Assembly (NCBI RefSeq): GCF_018474025.1
Contig: NZ_JAHCTA010000009.1
Coordinates: forward strand, 62,001-126,000
Source of the DNA: Alteromonas oceanisediminis
GTDB lineage: Bacteria > Pseudomonadota > Gammaproteobacteria > Enterobacterales > Alteromonadaceae
Length of the DNA stretch: 64,000 nucleotides
Direction of reading: 5' to 3'
In this document: piece by piece, positions 17,530-24,776 of the stretch
How positions within the stretch are numbered: position 1 is the first letter of the stretch
Layout: each line of letters opens with the position of its first letter
Notes under the pieces: generated by a model
The model's input: the letters and a program-made list of their open reading frames with translations, nothing else
Databases searched by the model: none
Told to the model about the DNA's origin: nothing
Program-made: the position numbers and the translations under genes

Positions 17530-19416
17530 CAGGATGCGTTTGGCAGTATCACGGCGGCGAGGATAAACAATAACGGTTTACTCGGTACCTATGAGTATTC
17601 CAGTAAAACCGGCCAGATGACGTCCACCCGGGCGGGCTACGACCATTATCTGACGTACGATAGCTATGACAGCTTTGGTAACTTACAGAGTGTGACCAAC
17701 CATGCCGATTTGTTCTCGGCCAGCACGACCCAAGACACCTACCAGTATGACAGCCTGCACCGCCTGACCCGCTCAACCGTTGCATTTGATGGGCAAAGCC
17801 TGTCAATAGACTACGGCTATGATGCCGCGGGTAACCTGAAGAAAAAGACTGACTACTCCACGACATCAGCCAGTGCATACACCTACGCGCCCGGCAGCAA
17901 TAAACTTCAGTCGGTGGCGCTTAAAGGCGGTGGCAGTGCAACCTTTGGGTATGACAACAAAGGCAATCAGACCCACCGCAATGGCCAGTTGGAGGTGAGT
18001 TACAATGTATTTAGCAAGCCCGCGCTGATAAACCGCAACGGCGCGTCAAACACCTTCAGCTACGATGCTAGCCTGGCCCGCTACCGGCAGGTGTCTACCG
18101 CCACCACTGGGGGTGAAACGGTTACCACGACGACCACCTACATTGGCAAGCACTTTGAAATCAAACACAGCGGCGGTGAAACCACCTTTGAGCATTACAT
18201 CAGTGATGTGGCCATTGTGACGCTGGGCAGCAGCAAAAAGATAGCCTTTACTCACCGTGACCGGCTAGGCAGTGCAGTGACCCTTACCGATGAAGCGAAC
18301 CGGGCGGTATCACGGCGTTACTTTGACCCCTTTGGTAAACCCCGCTCCGGCGACTGGTCGAGCACAAGCCCGGCCACCCTTGGCAACAACGTGTTTGAGC
18401 TACGCAAAGACCTCGTGCGAGGCTTTACGGACCATGAGCATCTTGACCAGGCTGAGCTTATTCACATGAATGGCAGGGTGTATGATTACAACGTGGGTCA
18501 GTTCTTAAGTGTCGACCCTTTTGTGCATGGTGGCAGTCAGGGCATTAACCCGTACTCCTACATCATGAACAACCCACTGTCTGGCACTGACCCGACTGGG
18601 TATGAGCCGGAAACGAAACAAAAACGTGGCAAGCTCGAAACAATTGTTGATAATGACCGCTATCATAATGGGCCGGGAACCGACAGCCGGGGTGACAACA
18701 CGCCTGCAACGGCGCGAAATGGCGCATTTGATGCGGCATCAGCGCAAAGGCAGTCTCAAAACAGGAGCGGTAGTGCGCCTCAGGATGTTGGGTCGCAAAG
18801 CCAGCTAGCGCAGTCAAGTAATCAACAAGGTCGAACTCCAAACTTTGGTGATTTTGCCGCTGGTTTAAATGAAATATGGAGCAACGCAAGTGAATACATC
18901 CCAGAAATTTTTGGTTTGGCTTCTGAAGATATGTCAAACAATCTGGGAGGTATTGTATCTTCTGACACAATTGCAACTATGTCTGGAGGAGAGGCAATTG
19001 GAGAAGGAATTGTCGCAATGTCTCAGGGTAATGTATCCGGTCTTGCTGAAGCAGGGGCTAGCTTCGCAGCAGGTAAATTCAAACCTCTCAAAAACACCAT
19101 TGAAGCTGCTTCCGATTTGCCAGTCATTCGTCAAGGAACAAGCGAGTGGAAGCAAGCTGTGAACGAATTATCGTCTATGGGTAAGGCGAAGTTAAACTTT
19201 CGCACTGAGACCGCTACTGATGCGAAGCAACTTCTACTGGAAGGAAGAGGAAATATGAATCGGTACAAAAATTACACTAACACAAGTTATTCAAAAGGAT
19301 ATGAGGCTCATAATGTTCAGAACGCGAGAGAGTTAGGAGCCGGGAACAATTTGCAGCATTTAAAATGGAAAGATGCTAAATCTGGTGGGCATATTTTCTA
19401 CAATAGGGCGAATTAG
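17257..19416 (+). CDS. Orphan RHS tail with C-terminal variable (toxin-like) domain
   Basis: A 5'-truncated RHS/YD-repeat protein: the frame is open from 17203 but has no usable ATG; 17257 is a TTG without ribosome site. About residues 1-440 are YD-repeat core (TYDTAARVTG, EYRYNPRGYL, SYDASLARYRQ, FEHYISDVAIV, HRDRLGSAVTLTD, GQFLSVDPFV), ending at the RHS boundary SGTDPTGY (DPTGY = residues 445-449). The remaining 270 aa are variable: a Gln/Ser-rich linker, a Gly/Ala-rich middle, and a final domain of about 90 aa with GYEAHNVQNA and SGGHIFYN that could be a nuclease-type toxin; I cannot name the family. Codon use becomes AT-richer after the boundary. Probably silent unless joined to a full RHS gene. 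Confidence 0.75.
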   Translation: MLASETVSGHSRTYTYDTAARVTGTTVTMGSASYVTSHTYDAATGTLTSMTYPTASGHSHGLTVEYRYNPRGYLTHEQNAASKYVYREVTAQDAFGSITAARINNNGLLGTYEYSSKTGQMTSTRAGYDHYLTYDSYDSFGNLQSVTNHADLFSASTTQDTYQYDSLHRLTRSTVAFDGQSLSIDYGYDAAGNLKKKTDYSTTSASAYTYAPGSNKLQSVALKGGGSATFGYDNKGNQTHRNGQLEVSYNVFSKPALINRNGASNTFSYDASLARYRQVSTATTGGETVTTTTTYIGKHFEIKHSGGETTFEHYISDVAIVTLGSSKKIAFTHRDRLGSAVTLTDEANRAVSRRYFDPFGKPRSGDWSSTSPATLGNNVFELRKDLVRGFTDHEHLDQAELIHMNGRVYDYNVGQFLSVDPFVHGGSQGINPYSYIMNNPLSGTDPTGYEPETKQKRGKLETIVDNDRYHNGPGTDSRGDNTPATARNGAFDAASAQRQSQNRSGSAPQDVGSQSQLAQSSNQQGRTPNFGDFAAGLNEIWSNASEYIPEIFGLASEDMSNNLGGIVSSDTIATMSGGEAIGEGIVAMSQGNVSGLAEAGASFAAGKFKPLKNTIEAASDLPVIRQGTSEWKQAVNELSSMGKAKLNFRTETATDAKQLLLEGRGNMNRYKNYTNTSYSKGYEAHNVQNARELGAGNNLQHLKWKDAKSGGHIFYNRAN

Positions 19417-19423
19417 AATTATT

Positions 19424-19906
19424 ATGGAAAACATTGATGTTAAGAAAACAGAGTTCAAATCGCTATTTGACAGTGTACCTTTTGGGGTTGTTCAATTTCT
19501 GGGTGCCAATGATTCTAAGAAATTTTGGAAAAAAAATATCGATGAGCATTCTAATAACTATTTTCGATTACCAGAAAGTAACTGGATTGTTTCATCAAAA
19601 AGCATTGATATAGGAAGGTGGCTGGAGCCATATAACGAAGATTCCAATAAAGAACTCGCTCAAAAGTTGAAAAAATTTATCAATATTGAGGGAGACTTGG
19701 TCGTTCATTTTGCTTTTAAAGGCCAGTATGTTTTCGCCGTACGGTGGGCGGATTTTCTCCAGTATTGGGATAGCTTTCTCGCTATGGAAGATGACTCTCC
19801 TATTTTGCTTATCGATGAAGAAGGTAAGAGAAAAGCACTAGTCTTCAATGGTATGGGCAATGTGATTTTGGTCAACGAAAGTAATGCATTCAACTTAGTA
19901 CGTTGA
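19424..19906 (+). CDS. Putative immunity protein for the RHS C-terminal domain
   Basis: 160 aa, soluble, acidic, no signal peptide and no membrane segment; starts at ATG 19424, 7 bp after the RHS stop. I do not recognise the family. Visible features: aromatic-rich patches (NYFRLPESNWIV, FAFKGQYVFAVRWADFLQYW) and a C-terminal segment with DDSPILLIDEE. Its place directly after a toxin-like RHS tip, similar base composition to that tip, and a terminator right behind it suggest a cognate immunity protein acting in the cytoplasm. Confidence 0.6.
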   Translation: MENIDVKKTEFKSLFDSVPFGVVQFLGANDSKKFWKKNIDEHSNNYFRLPESNWIVSSKSIDIGRWLEPYNEDSNKELAQKLKKFINIEGDLVVHFAFKGQYVFAVRWADFLQYWDSFLAMEDDSPILLIDEEGKRKALVFNGMGNVILVNESNAFNLVR

Positions 19907-19948
19907 CTAAATTCAGTTTCTTTTAAAGCGCCCAACATAATTTGAAAC

Positions 19949-19977
19949 CAAATCCCTCTTCGGAGGGGTTTGTATTT
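19949..19977 (+). terminator. Intrinsic terminator after the putative immunity gene
   Basis: CAAATCCCTC and GAGGGGTTTG form a 10-bp stem (one G-T pair) with a TTCG loop at 19949-19972, followed by TATTTT. Confidence 0.75.
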
Positions 19978-19982
19978 TAAGG

Positions 19983-20342
19983 GGTAAACGTCTGGACAAA
20001 CACACTGAGCCATTAAAAATTAGCAGCGCCACAATCTTGATTTTAACTATCAGGAGAAAATAACATGGTGATCCGTACAACTGAGCAATGGCAAGACCTA
20101 TTCAAACAAAAATAAGCATCCGGCGATCCCCACCTAGCCAACTGAATTTAGCAGCGCCAAACTCTTGATTTTGAGCATCAGGAGACAGCGACGAGGTGAA
20201 GCGATCAACCCAGCAGTGGCAGGCATTGTTCAAACAACATGACGACAGTGGCATCATAGCCGCGCAGTTTTGCCGTGAGAACGATTTATTTCTGAAGTAT
20301 TTTGCCAAGCGCAAAAAAGATTTAGATTGGCCGACAAATTAA
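19983..20342 (+). mobile_element. IS66-family remnant: two partial tnpA copies with duplicated leader
   Basis: Two tandem copies of an IS66 left-end unit. GTAAACGTCTGG at 19983 resembles an IS66 terminal repeat. Copy A has ATTAGCAGCGCCA, a ribosome site, then ATG 20065 and only 16 codons (up to 20115). Copy B repeats TTTAGCAGCGCCA, then a GTG at 20196 and 48 codons to 20342, with the tnpA pattern TQQWQALFKQ, AAQFCRENDL, FAKRKKDL. Full TnpA is about 100 aa or more; tnpB and tnpC are absent. The element is cut off where the second RHS fragment begins. Confidence 0.65.
20196..20342 (+). pseudogene. Truncated IS66 accessory protein TnpA
   Basis: 48 aa fragment from GTG 20196 (GAGGTGAAG context, with ATCAGGAGA further upstream). 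STQQWQALFKQHDDSG and AAQFCRENDLFLKYFAKRKK match the N-terminal helix-turn-helix part of IS66 TnpA proteins. The chain stops after DWPTN where unrelated RHS sequence follows, so it is a broken piece. Confidence 0.6.
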
Positions 20343-20356
20343 ATCGTGATTATGGC

Positions 20357-20940
20357 TTAATACGGTGGACACCCAGGGTGGTGAAACACATTACGCCTAC
20401 GACGGCACTGGCAATGTGATTGCCATCGAAGATGCTAACAACAACACGATTACGGCCGGGTATGATGCCCTGGGCCGCAAACGCCACGTCAGCGACCCTA
20501 ACCAGGGCACCACGCAGTTTACCTACAATGATTTCGGTGAGCTGGAAAAAGAAACTGACGCGAATAATCAGTCCATTTATTACGATATGGACCATCTGGG
20601 CCGGGTCACCCACCGCTATGGCAGTAACGGCGCGCCGGCCACCTTTGTGTTTAACACCCGCGGACTTTTGGCCAGTGAGACGGTGAGCGGGCACAGCCGC
20701 ACGTACACTTACGACACGGCAGCACGGGTAACCGGCACAACCGTGACGATGGGCAGTGCAAGCTATGTTACGTCACACACGTATGACGCTGCTACGGGCA
20801 CGCTAACGTCGATGACCTATCCGACGGCAAGCGGTCACAGTCAGGGCCTGACTGTGGAGTATCGGTATAACCCGCGCGGCTATTTGACCCACGAACAAAA
20901 CGCGGCAAGCAAGTATGTGTACCGTGAAGTCACCGCGTAG
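20357..20940 (+). pseudogene. Second RHS core fragment
   Basis: An open RHS core piece without start signal or C-terminal tip: YD-type repeats HYAYDGTGNVIAIEDANN, GYDALGRKRHVSDPNQG, FTYNDFGELEKETDANNQ, YYDMDHLGRVTHRYG, then the 308-bp part shared with copy 1. It ends at a TAG exactly where similarity to copy 1 ends (20938), so the stop is created by the junction. The first 270 bp are core sequence that copy 1 lacks, so together the two pieces represent a longer ancestral RHS gene. Confidence 0.8.
20630..20937 (+). repeat. RHS core repeat, copy 2
   Basis: 308 bp direct repeat of 17222-17529, about 3.4 kb apart, same strand, no gaps, few substitutions. Both ends are sharp: similarity ends upstream at GCGCGCC and downstream at ACCGCG. 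Confidence 0.9.
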
Positions 20941-21206
20941 GTGCACATTAACATGATGCCGATCGGGCAATAACTCGCTATGTCAGGATTGTTGACGTTC
21001 TTTAGATTTGCTGGTTTAGCCGATTCAACTCATACTAGTACACGTGCAATAGTTATTGAGTACAACCATGCGAAGTAATCTGCGCCCAGAAATGAGCAAT
21101 GTTATGGAAAAGCGCCTTCAAGAGAAGGACTCGCTTCGCATGCGCTCGTACCAAGAACGTCAAAACTCACCTTGCCAATTTAATGCCAACCGCCGTCGTG
21201 TAGAGC
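20941..21206. other. Island spacer with a possible small ORF
   Basis: No recognisable gene. From 21068 an ATG opens 53 codons (to 21229, overlapping the next fragment); the product is Arg/Gln-rich (MRSNLRPEMSNVMEKR start) and has no family I know. The stretch from 20941 to 21067 shows nothing coding. Confidence 0.3.
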
Positions 21207-21370
21207 GTGTTAGCTTTGGTTTTGCATAACACCAAAATAAACCCTTTCGACACACTCGAAGAAGCCACCCAACTACTTTCAGTCATTCCTCAAGAGCTAG
21301 CTGATAGGCTCATTTTAATTGGTGGAGAAGCCCTTTTGCTGTGGGGTGAATATTATTTTATCACCAAACT
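21207..21370 (+). pseudogene. Nucleotidyltransferase (AbiEii-like) N-terminal fragment
   Basis: About 55 codons resembling the start of a nucleotidyltransferase-type toxin domain: NPFDTLEEATQLLSVIPQ and RLILIGGEALLLWGEYYF, the GGEAL segment being the typical nucleotide-binding loop. The expected Asp-x-Asp segment does not follow; instead the frame runs into tyrosine-recombinase sequence. A junction fragment, not a working gene. Confidence 0.4.
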
Positions 21371-21553
21371 CACAGGTAAGCAGCTTGAATCGCTTTTCAA
21401 TAAACTGAACTTTACTAACCCAAAGGTGTGCGCGATAAAGTTGTGCTTAAGATGTATTATGCGTCAGGTATGAGGCGGGCAGAGCTGGCCGGGTTGGCCG
21501 TACTTGATGTAGATACAGTCAAGGATTTGGTTCGAATAAGAAACGGGAAATAG
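21371..21553 (+). pseudogene. Frameshifted tyrosine recombinase fragment
   Basis: Reads LTGKQLESLFNKLNFTNPK in one frame, then after a one-base shift at about 21426 GVRDKVVLKMYYASGMRRAELAGL and LDVDTVKDLVRIRNGK to a stop at 21551-21553. This is the middle of a XerC/D-type integrase around the first catalytic Arg (GMRRAEL). Both the N-terminal arm-binding part and the C-terminal His/Arg/Tyr residues are missing. Remnant of an integrase or integron-like element. Confidence 0.6.
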
Positions 21554-21570
21554 CGACGCTGCGCTGGGTG

Positions 21571-22824
21571 CTATTGCGTCATCGAGTAAGGGTTTAAAAA
21601 CTGCCGCTGCCAAAACAACCGCTTATCGATTTCAGAAAGTTCAGCTTCGGCACAGGCGGCATCAAAGTTATCTTTAATGATCTGAATTTGGTGTTCAAAA
21701 ATAGCCTTAGCTTCCTCTTGCGATAGCAAAAAGTTATGCGCAGTTTGCAGGCATGTCGCGAGTTGACTCATTTTATTGTTACCTGCAATCAGCATTGCCT
21801 GAGACGCTTCGTTTCCGGTACGACCCTGAGGGCATATATCATAGGCTGGTGTTAATGTTAGCGTGTGCCCATTCCAGAACGCTGCATGGTTGCGAGCATG
21901 ATCGTCTGTATTGCCACAAAGAACATTAAATGTCAGGCGGCAAAATAGTTCCCGAAGTGTCTCTTTCGGTTTAGTAAATCTGTGTCGAATGATTTCTGCC
22001 AGTGTCTCATAGCTAGCATACCGCGCCATCATGTCATCCAGTGCAAACAGGGTAAGTGCTGACACAATAGATTTTCTTTCCCAGCCTTTCTCTGAAGCCA
22101 CACGATCAAATCTTTCTACCAGCAGTACATCTTTATTCGCGGATTTGGTTAGTTTGACCGGCGCCACATCAAGTCCAGCCAGCTTGGCCAATCGCATGGC
22201 GATGTATTCAGCCTTAACAACACTGTAGATATCATTACTGGCAGAAAATTTTGCAATGTATTTTATTCCGTCCTCTTCCATCAGAGCTTTAGGGCGTGCG
22301 CCACCAATCGAACTTCCATGAAACAAGGCTTGATCTAGCTCGGGTGTTAGTGGTACGCCTTTTTCAACGCGTTCTGCCGATTCTACTAATTCCTCCATGG
22401 TGACATTCTTTGCAGAGCGCAGCACGTATTCGGTAGCAGAAAGCTGAAAATCTAATGCACCAATGCGGTCAGACCCCGATTCCAGAAGATAGGTCAGCTC
22501 ATCTAGCTGAGCCGTATCTATATCATCACCTTTATACCCGAGGCGTCGGTTGATAATAACGCGTCTGCCCCATGCATCTGGCGCACTGTCACGGATACAG
22601 CCGGGCACACTGAGCCCTTCTAATAACGGAAGTGCACCGGGACGCAGGGGGAGTTCAGGTTCATAGATAGGCACTGCCTCATTCAACCTTTCTAAGTAAC
22701 TTTTACCGTAGTTGAAAATCAAATTATCACCGTCAGGTGCGAGACGACCTGCCACAACAGGCTGGGTTTCTTCGGGCAGCCAAATCCAGACGAATGCTTC
22801 TTTATAATCCTGTTTAGAAGTCAT
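21571..22824 (-). CDS. hipA: HipA-family serine/threonine kinase toxin
   Basis: 417 aa, complete. The N-terminal HipA_N domain (about 10-110) has GRLAPDGDNLIFNYGKSYL; the kinase part has the SSIGGARPKAL loop holding the autophosphorylated serine in HipA proteins, IAKF (ATP-binding Lys), the catalytic NTDDHARNHAAF and metal-binding PAYDI. In E. coli HipA phosphorylates glutamyl-tRNA synthetase and causes persistence; the target here is unknown. It overlaps hipB by 11 nt and is co-transcribed with it. Confidence 0.88.
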   Translation of the reverse strand: MTSKQDYKEAFVWIWLPEETQPVVAGRLAPDGDNLIFNYGKSYLERLNEAVPIYEPELPLRPGALPLLEGLSVPGCIRDSAPDAWGRRVIINRRLGYKGDDIDTAQLDELTYLLESGSDRIGALDFQLSATEYVLRSAKNVTMEELVESAERVEKGVPLTPELDQALFHGSSIGGARPKALMEEDGIKYIAKFSASNDIYSVVKAEYIAMRLAKLAGLDVAPVKLTKSANKDVLLVERFDRVASEKGWERKSIVSALTLFALDDMMARYASYETLAEIIRHRFTKPKETLRELFCRLTFNVLCGNTDDHARNHAAFWNGHTLTLTPAYDICPQGRTGNEASQAMLIAGNNKMSQLATCLQTAHNFLLSQEEAKAIFEHQIQIIKDNFDAACAEAELSEIDKRLFWQRQFLNPYSMTQ

Positions 22825-23152
22825 CTATTACTTCCTTACTCGTTTTTCGGGCACTTTTAGGCAGCAGTGACAGCTTTTCTTCAATTTGCCTGATCTGCAT
22901 AGTGAGTCGGCTCGGCTCTGCCTCAAACAGTGTTACACCGACGATTCTGGCTACCTCAAAAGTTGCTCCTATTTCGCATTTAGGATCTGCTTTTTCTATG
23001 CGGGAGAGCATCCCTCTGGAAATGCCTGCACGGTCTGCAACTTCCTGCGCACTCATCTTTTTCTCAAGTCTTGAGGCACGAATGAGCTTCGCCAGCAACG
23101 TTAGCGCTTCTTCGGTGTAACGGGAGTAACTTCTGACTGTGGATCTTGGCAT
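22814..23152 (-). CDS. hipB: HipB-family antitoxin and autorepressor
   Basis: 112 aa XRE-type DNA-binding protein. The helix-turn-helix is at about residues 27-80 (KKMSAQEVADRAGISRGMLSRIEKADP). HipB proteins bind HipA and repress their own operon. ATG 23152 is preferred; a GTG at 23161 would add three residues and neither has a clear ribosome site. The C-terminal tail (LSLLPKSARKTSKEVIDDF) is charged and probably flexible. Its stop lies 11 nt inside hipA. Confidence 0.85.
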   Translation of the reverse strand: MPRSTVRSYSRYTEEALTLLAKLIRASRLEKKMSAQEVADRAGISRGMLSRIEKADPKCEIGATFEVARIVGVTLFEAEPSRLTMQIRQIEEKLSLLPKSARKTSKEVIDDF

Positions 23153-23161
23153 TTGTGTCAC

Positions 23162-23286
23162 ATATGAAACGTTATTAAGTCTTATGTTCTATATATTGCT
23201 CGTTTAAACTGCTCTGGTCAAGTAGTGTAGTGAGTCATATATAAAACATATGATTACCTTATGTATCATATGTGATGCATTTTTGA
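23162..23286 (-). promoter_or_regulatory. hipBA promoter and palindromic operator region
   Basis: TCATAT and ATATGA form a perfect inverted repeat with a 7-bp spacer at 23236-23254; a second dyad ATCA-TATG-TGAT lies near 23267-23278, and CATATG recurs at 23161-23166. Read toward hipB, TTGACC (about 23217-23222) is a good -35 candidate, followed by an AT-rich TATATA region. Arrays of such palindromes upstream of hipB are typical HipB sites, though the half-site differs from the E. coli TATCC box. Confidence 0.5.
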
Positions 23287-23418
23287 ATGGAGGGCAAAAG
23301 CGATATCTTTGATTACATCGAGATGTTTTATAACGGCAAACGCAAGCATGTTTCCAATAATCTGCCGTCACCAATAGAGTATGAAAACCGTGACCAAGAA
23401 CGGCTGGGAAGTCTCTAG
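23287..23418 (+). mobile_element. IS3-family transposase C-terminal remnant
   Basis: 44 codons reading GKSDIFDYIEMFYNGKRKHV, then SPIEYENRDQE and a stop. DYIEMFYNxKRxH...SPxEYE is the conserved tail of IS3-group OrfB transposases. Everything upstream is missing, so this is a fossil at the edge of the island. Confidence 0.7.
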
Positions 23419-23470
23419 TTTATTGGTGGCGATTCAATATGATAACCCTGTCGTGGCAGCCGCCTTATAA

Positions 23471-24502
23471 CTACCACCTATCTAAAATCCGTTTGTAAGC
23501 ATCTTTATCGAGAAAACTGCTGCGGCGAGATTGCAATGATTCATCGACGTTGTTTAGTAGGTGCTGTCGGGCTGCACCCCATGAATTAAACGTGTTACCG
23601 TCGATGAGTATGGTCGATGTACTATCAAGCGCGCTGCTGTCCCAACGGTAAACATTTTCGCCAATGCTTTCAGGGTAGTTGTCTATCAATGCGATTGAGT
23701 GGAAGGTATTTGACGATGTGATCCAATCGCTGGTGCCGTTATTGTCAACATCCGCAGCTATCCACTGGATGCCGAACAATGTATTGATACTGCCGTCAAC
23801 GAGCATTTCAGCGGCGGTTTGGTTAAAAGCTGATATTATCGATGTGGCGTTTGTAATTGACCTATTCAATGACAATTGAAGGCCGGTGGTAAACATCGGA
23901 TTAATACTTCGGTGAAGGGGTTGCTCGCCGCGATCTTTGAGCAATCGATTAAACTCAACCAACATCAAACTATCTGAAAGTAAGTAGTCACTTCTGTTTC
24001 CCGCTATATTGGCTATGGATTCGAAGGTGGTTGGGTTGCGCGACCACTTGACATCTTTGATCAAGCGCAGCGGCGGGGTGGCAGCATATCGATTCTCAAC
24101 AGCAACGCGACTGTCACGAATTTGAGCAAAACTCCGCACACTCTCTACAGATGCCTGTTTGCCAATGATATGTAAATGTATTGGAAAATAAACTGAGGAA
24201 TAGACAAAGTTAGGATGCGTTTTGTCTAAGTCGATGAAGTCGATCTGGCCATCGTACTTTCCGGTGTTGAGACCGCTGCCCGCAAAGGCGGGTCGTTCGA
24301 TAGTAATGTTCGCATGGTAACCAGCGCGTCCCAACGCTTCAGCGACAAATTCATTTAAGCGCGCAGAATGTGAACCGTCGCTTGTAAAAGTTTCCCACTC
24401 CGTGGTGACCAGCTTCAGTGTTTCATCCTGTGCGAATGCGACCCCAGTCGATGCAATTAGGCTAAGCCCACAGCTGAAAAACAGAGATTTCTTAGTCCAC
24501 AT
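23471..24502 (-). CDS. Periplasmic solute-binding protein (SBP_bac_3-like)
   Basis: 343 aa with a signal peptide (FFSCGLSLIASTGVAFAQ). The region after it resembles family 3 binding proteins: LKLVTTEWETFTSDGS, GRAGYHANITIERPAFAGSG, KYDGQIDFIDLD, VYFPIHLHIIG, and FTTGLQLSLNRS. Near the C-terminus an Asp-rich insertion (AADVDNNGTSDW) looks like a calcium-binding loop, unusual for the family. No transporter genes are adjacent; such stand-alone proteins are common in marine Alteromonadales and their role is unclear. Start uncertain: GAGGAG upstream fits GTG 24511 or TTG 24508 about as well as the ATG used here. Confidence 0.6.
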   Translation of the reverse strand: MWTKKSLFFSCGLSLIASTGVAFAQDETLKLVTTEWETFTSDGSHSARLNEFVAEALGRAGYHANITIERPAFAGSGLNTGKYDGQIDFIDLDKTHPNFVYSSVYFPIHLHIIGKQASVESVRSFAQIRDSRVAVENRYAATPPLRLIKDVKWSRNPTTFESIANIAGNRSDYLLSDSLMLVEFNRLLKDRGEQPLHRSINPMFTTGLQLSLNRSITNATSIISAFNQTAAEMLVDGSINTLFGIQWIAADVDNNGTSDWITSSNTFHSIALIDNYPESIGENVYRWDSSALDSTSTILIDGNTFNSWGAARQHLLNNVDESLQSRRSSFLDKDAYKRILDRW

Positions 24503-24776
24503 GCTCAACACATTACTCCTCAAATTCCGCTACATCACACCATAGTACGTGGTTGCGCCGGATTTTAGTCATTTTTTACTTCACAGCAACGCTCTCATGT
24601 TTGTCGTGCTGGCACAGCGCAACATCAGATTGGGCGTACTTCTTGCTGCTACGCTCGCTTTGGCTGCCAAATACTAGCCAATTGAACTTTGAATCATCGT
24701 TTACGTAACCAACACTAACATAGCGTTGCACAATTTATCGTGTTACCGGAGTCGAGGCGTGTCAAAAGGAGCCAAA

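Noticed and set aside
18563-18976. 137-codon open frame on the minus strand
   Set aside because: Antisense to the RHS linker and tip; His/Cys/Gln-rich without any recognisable motif.
20941-21067. Possible integron attachment site next to the recombinase fragment
   Set aside because: No matching pair of core sites (GTTRRRY and RYYYAAC) with dyad structure could be found.
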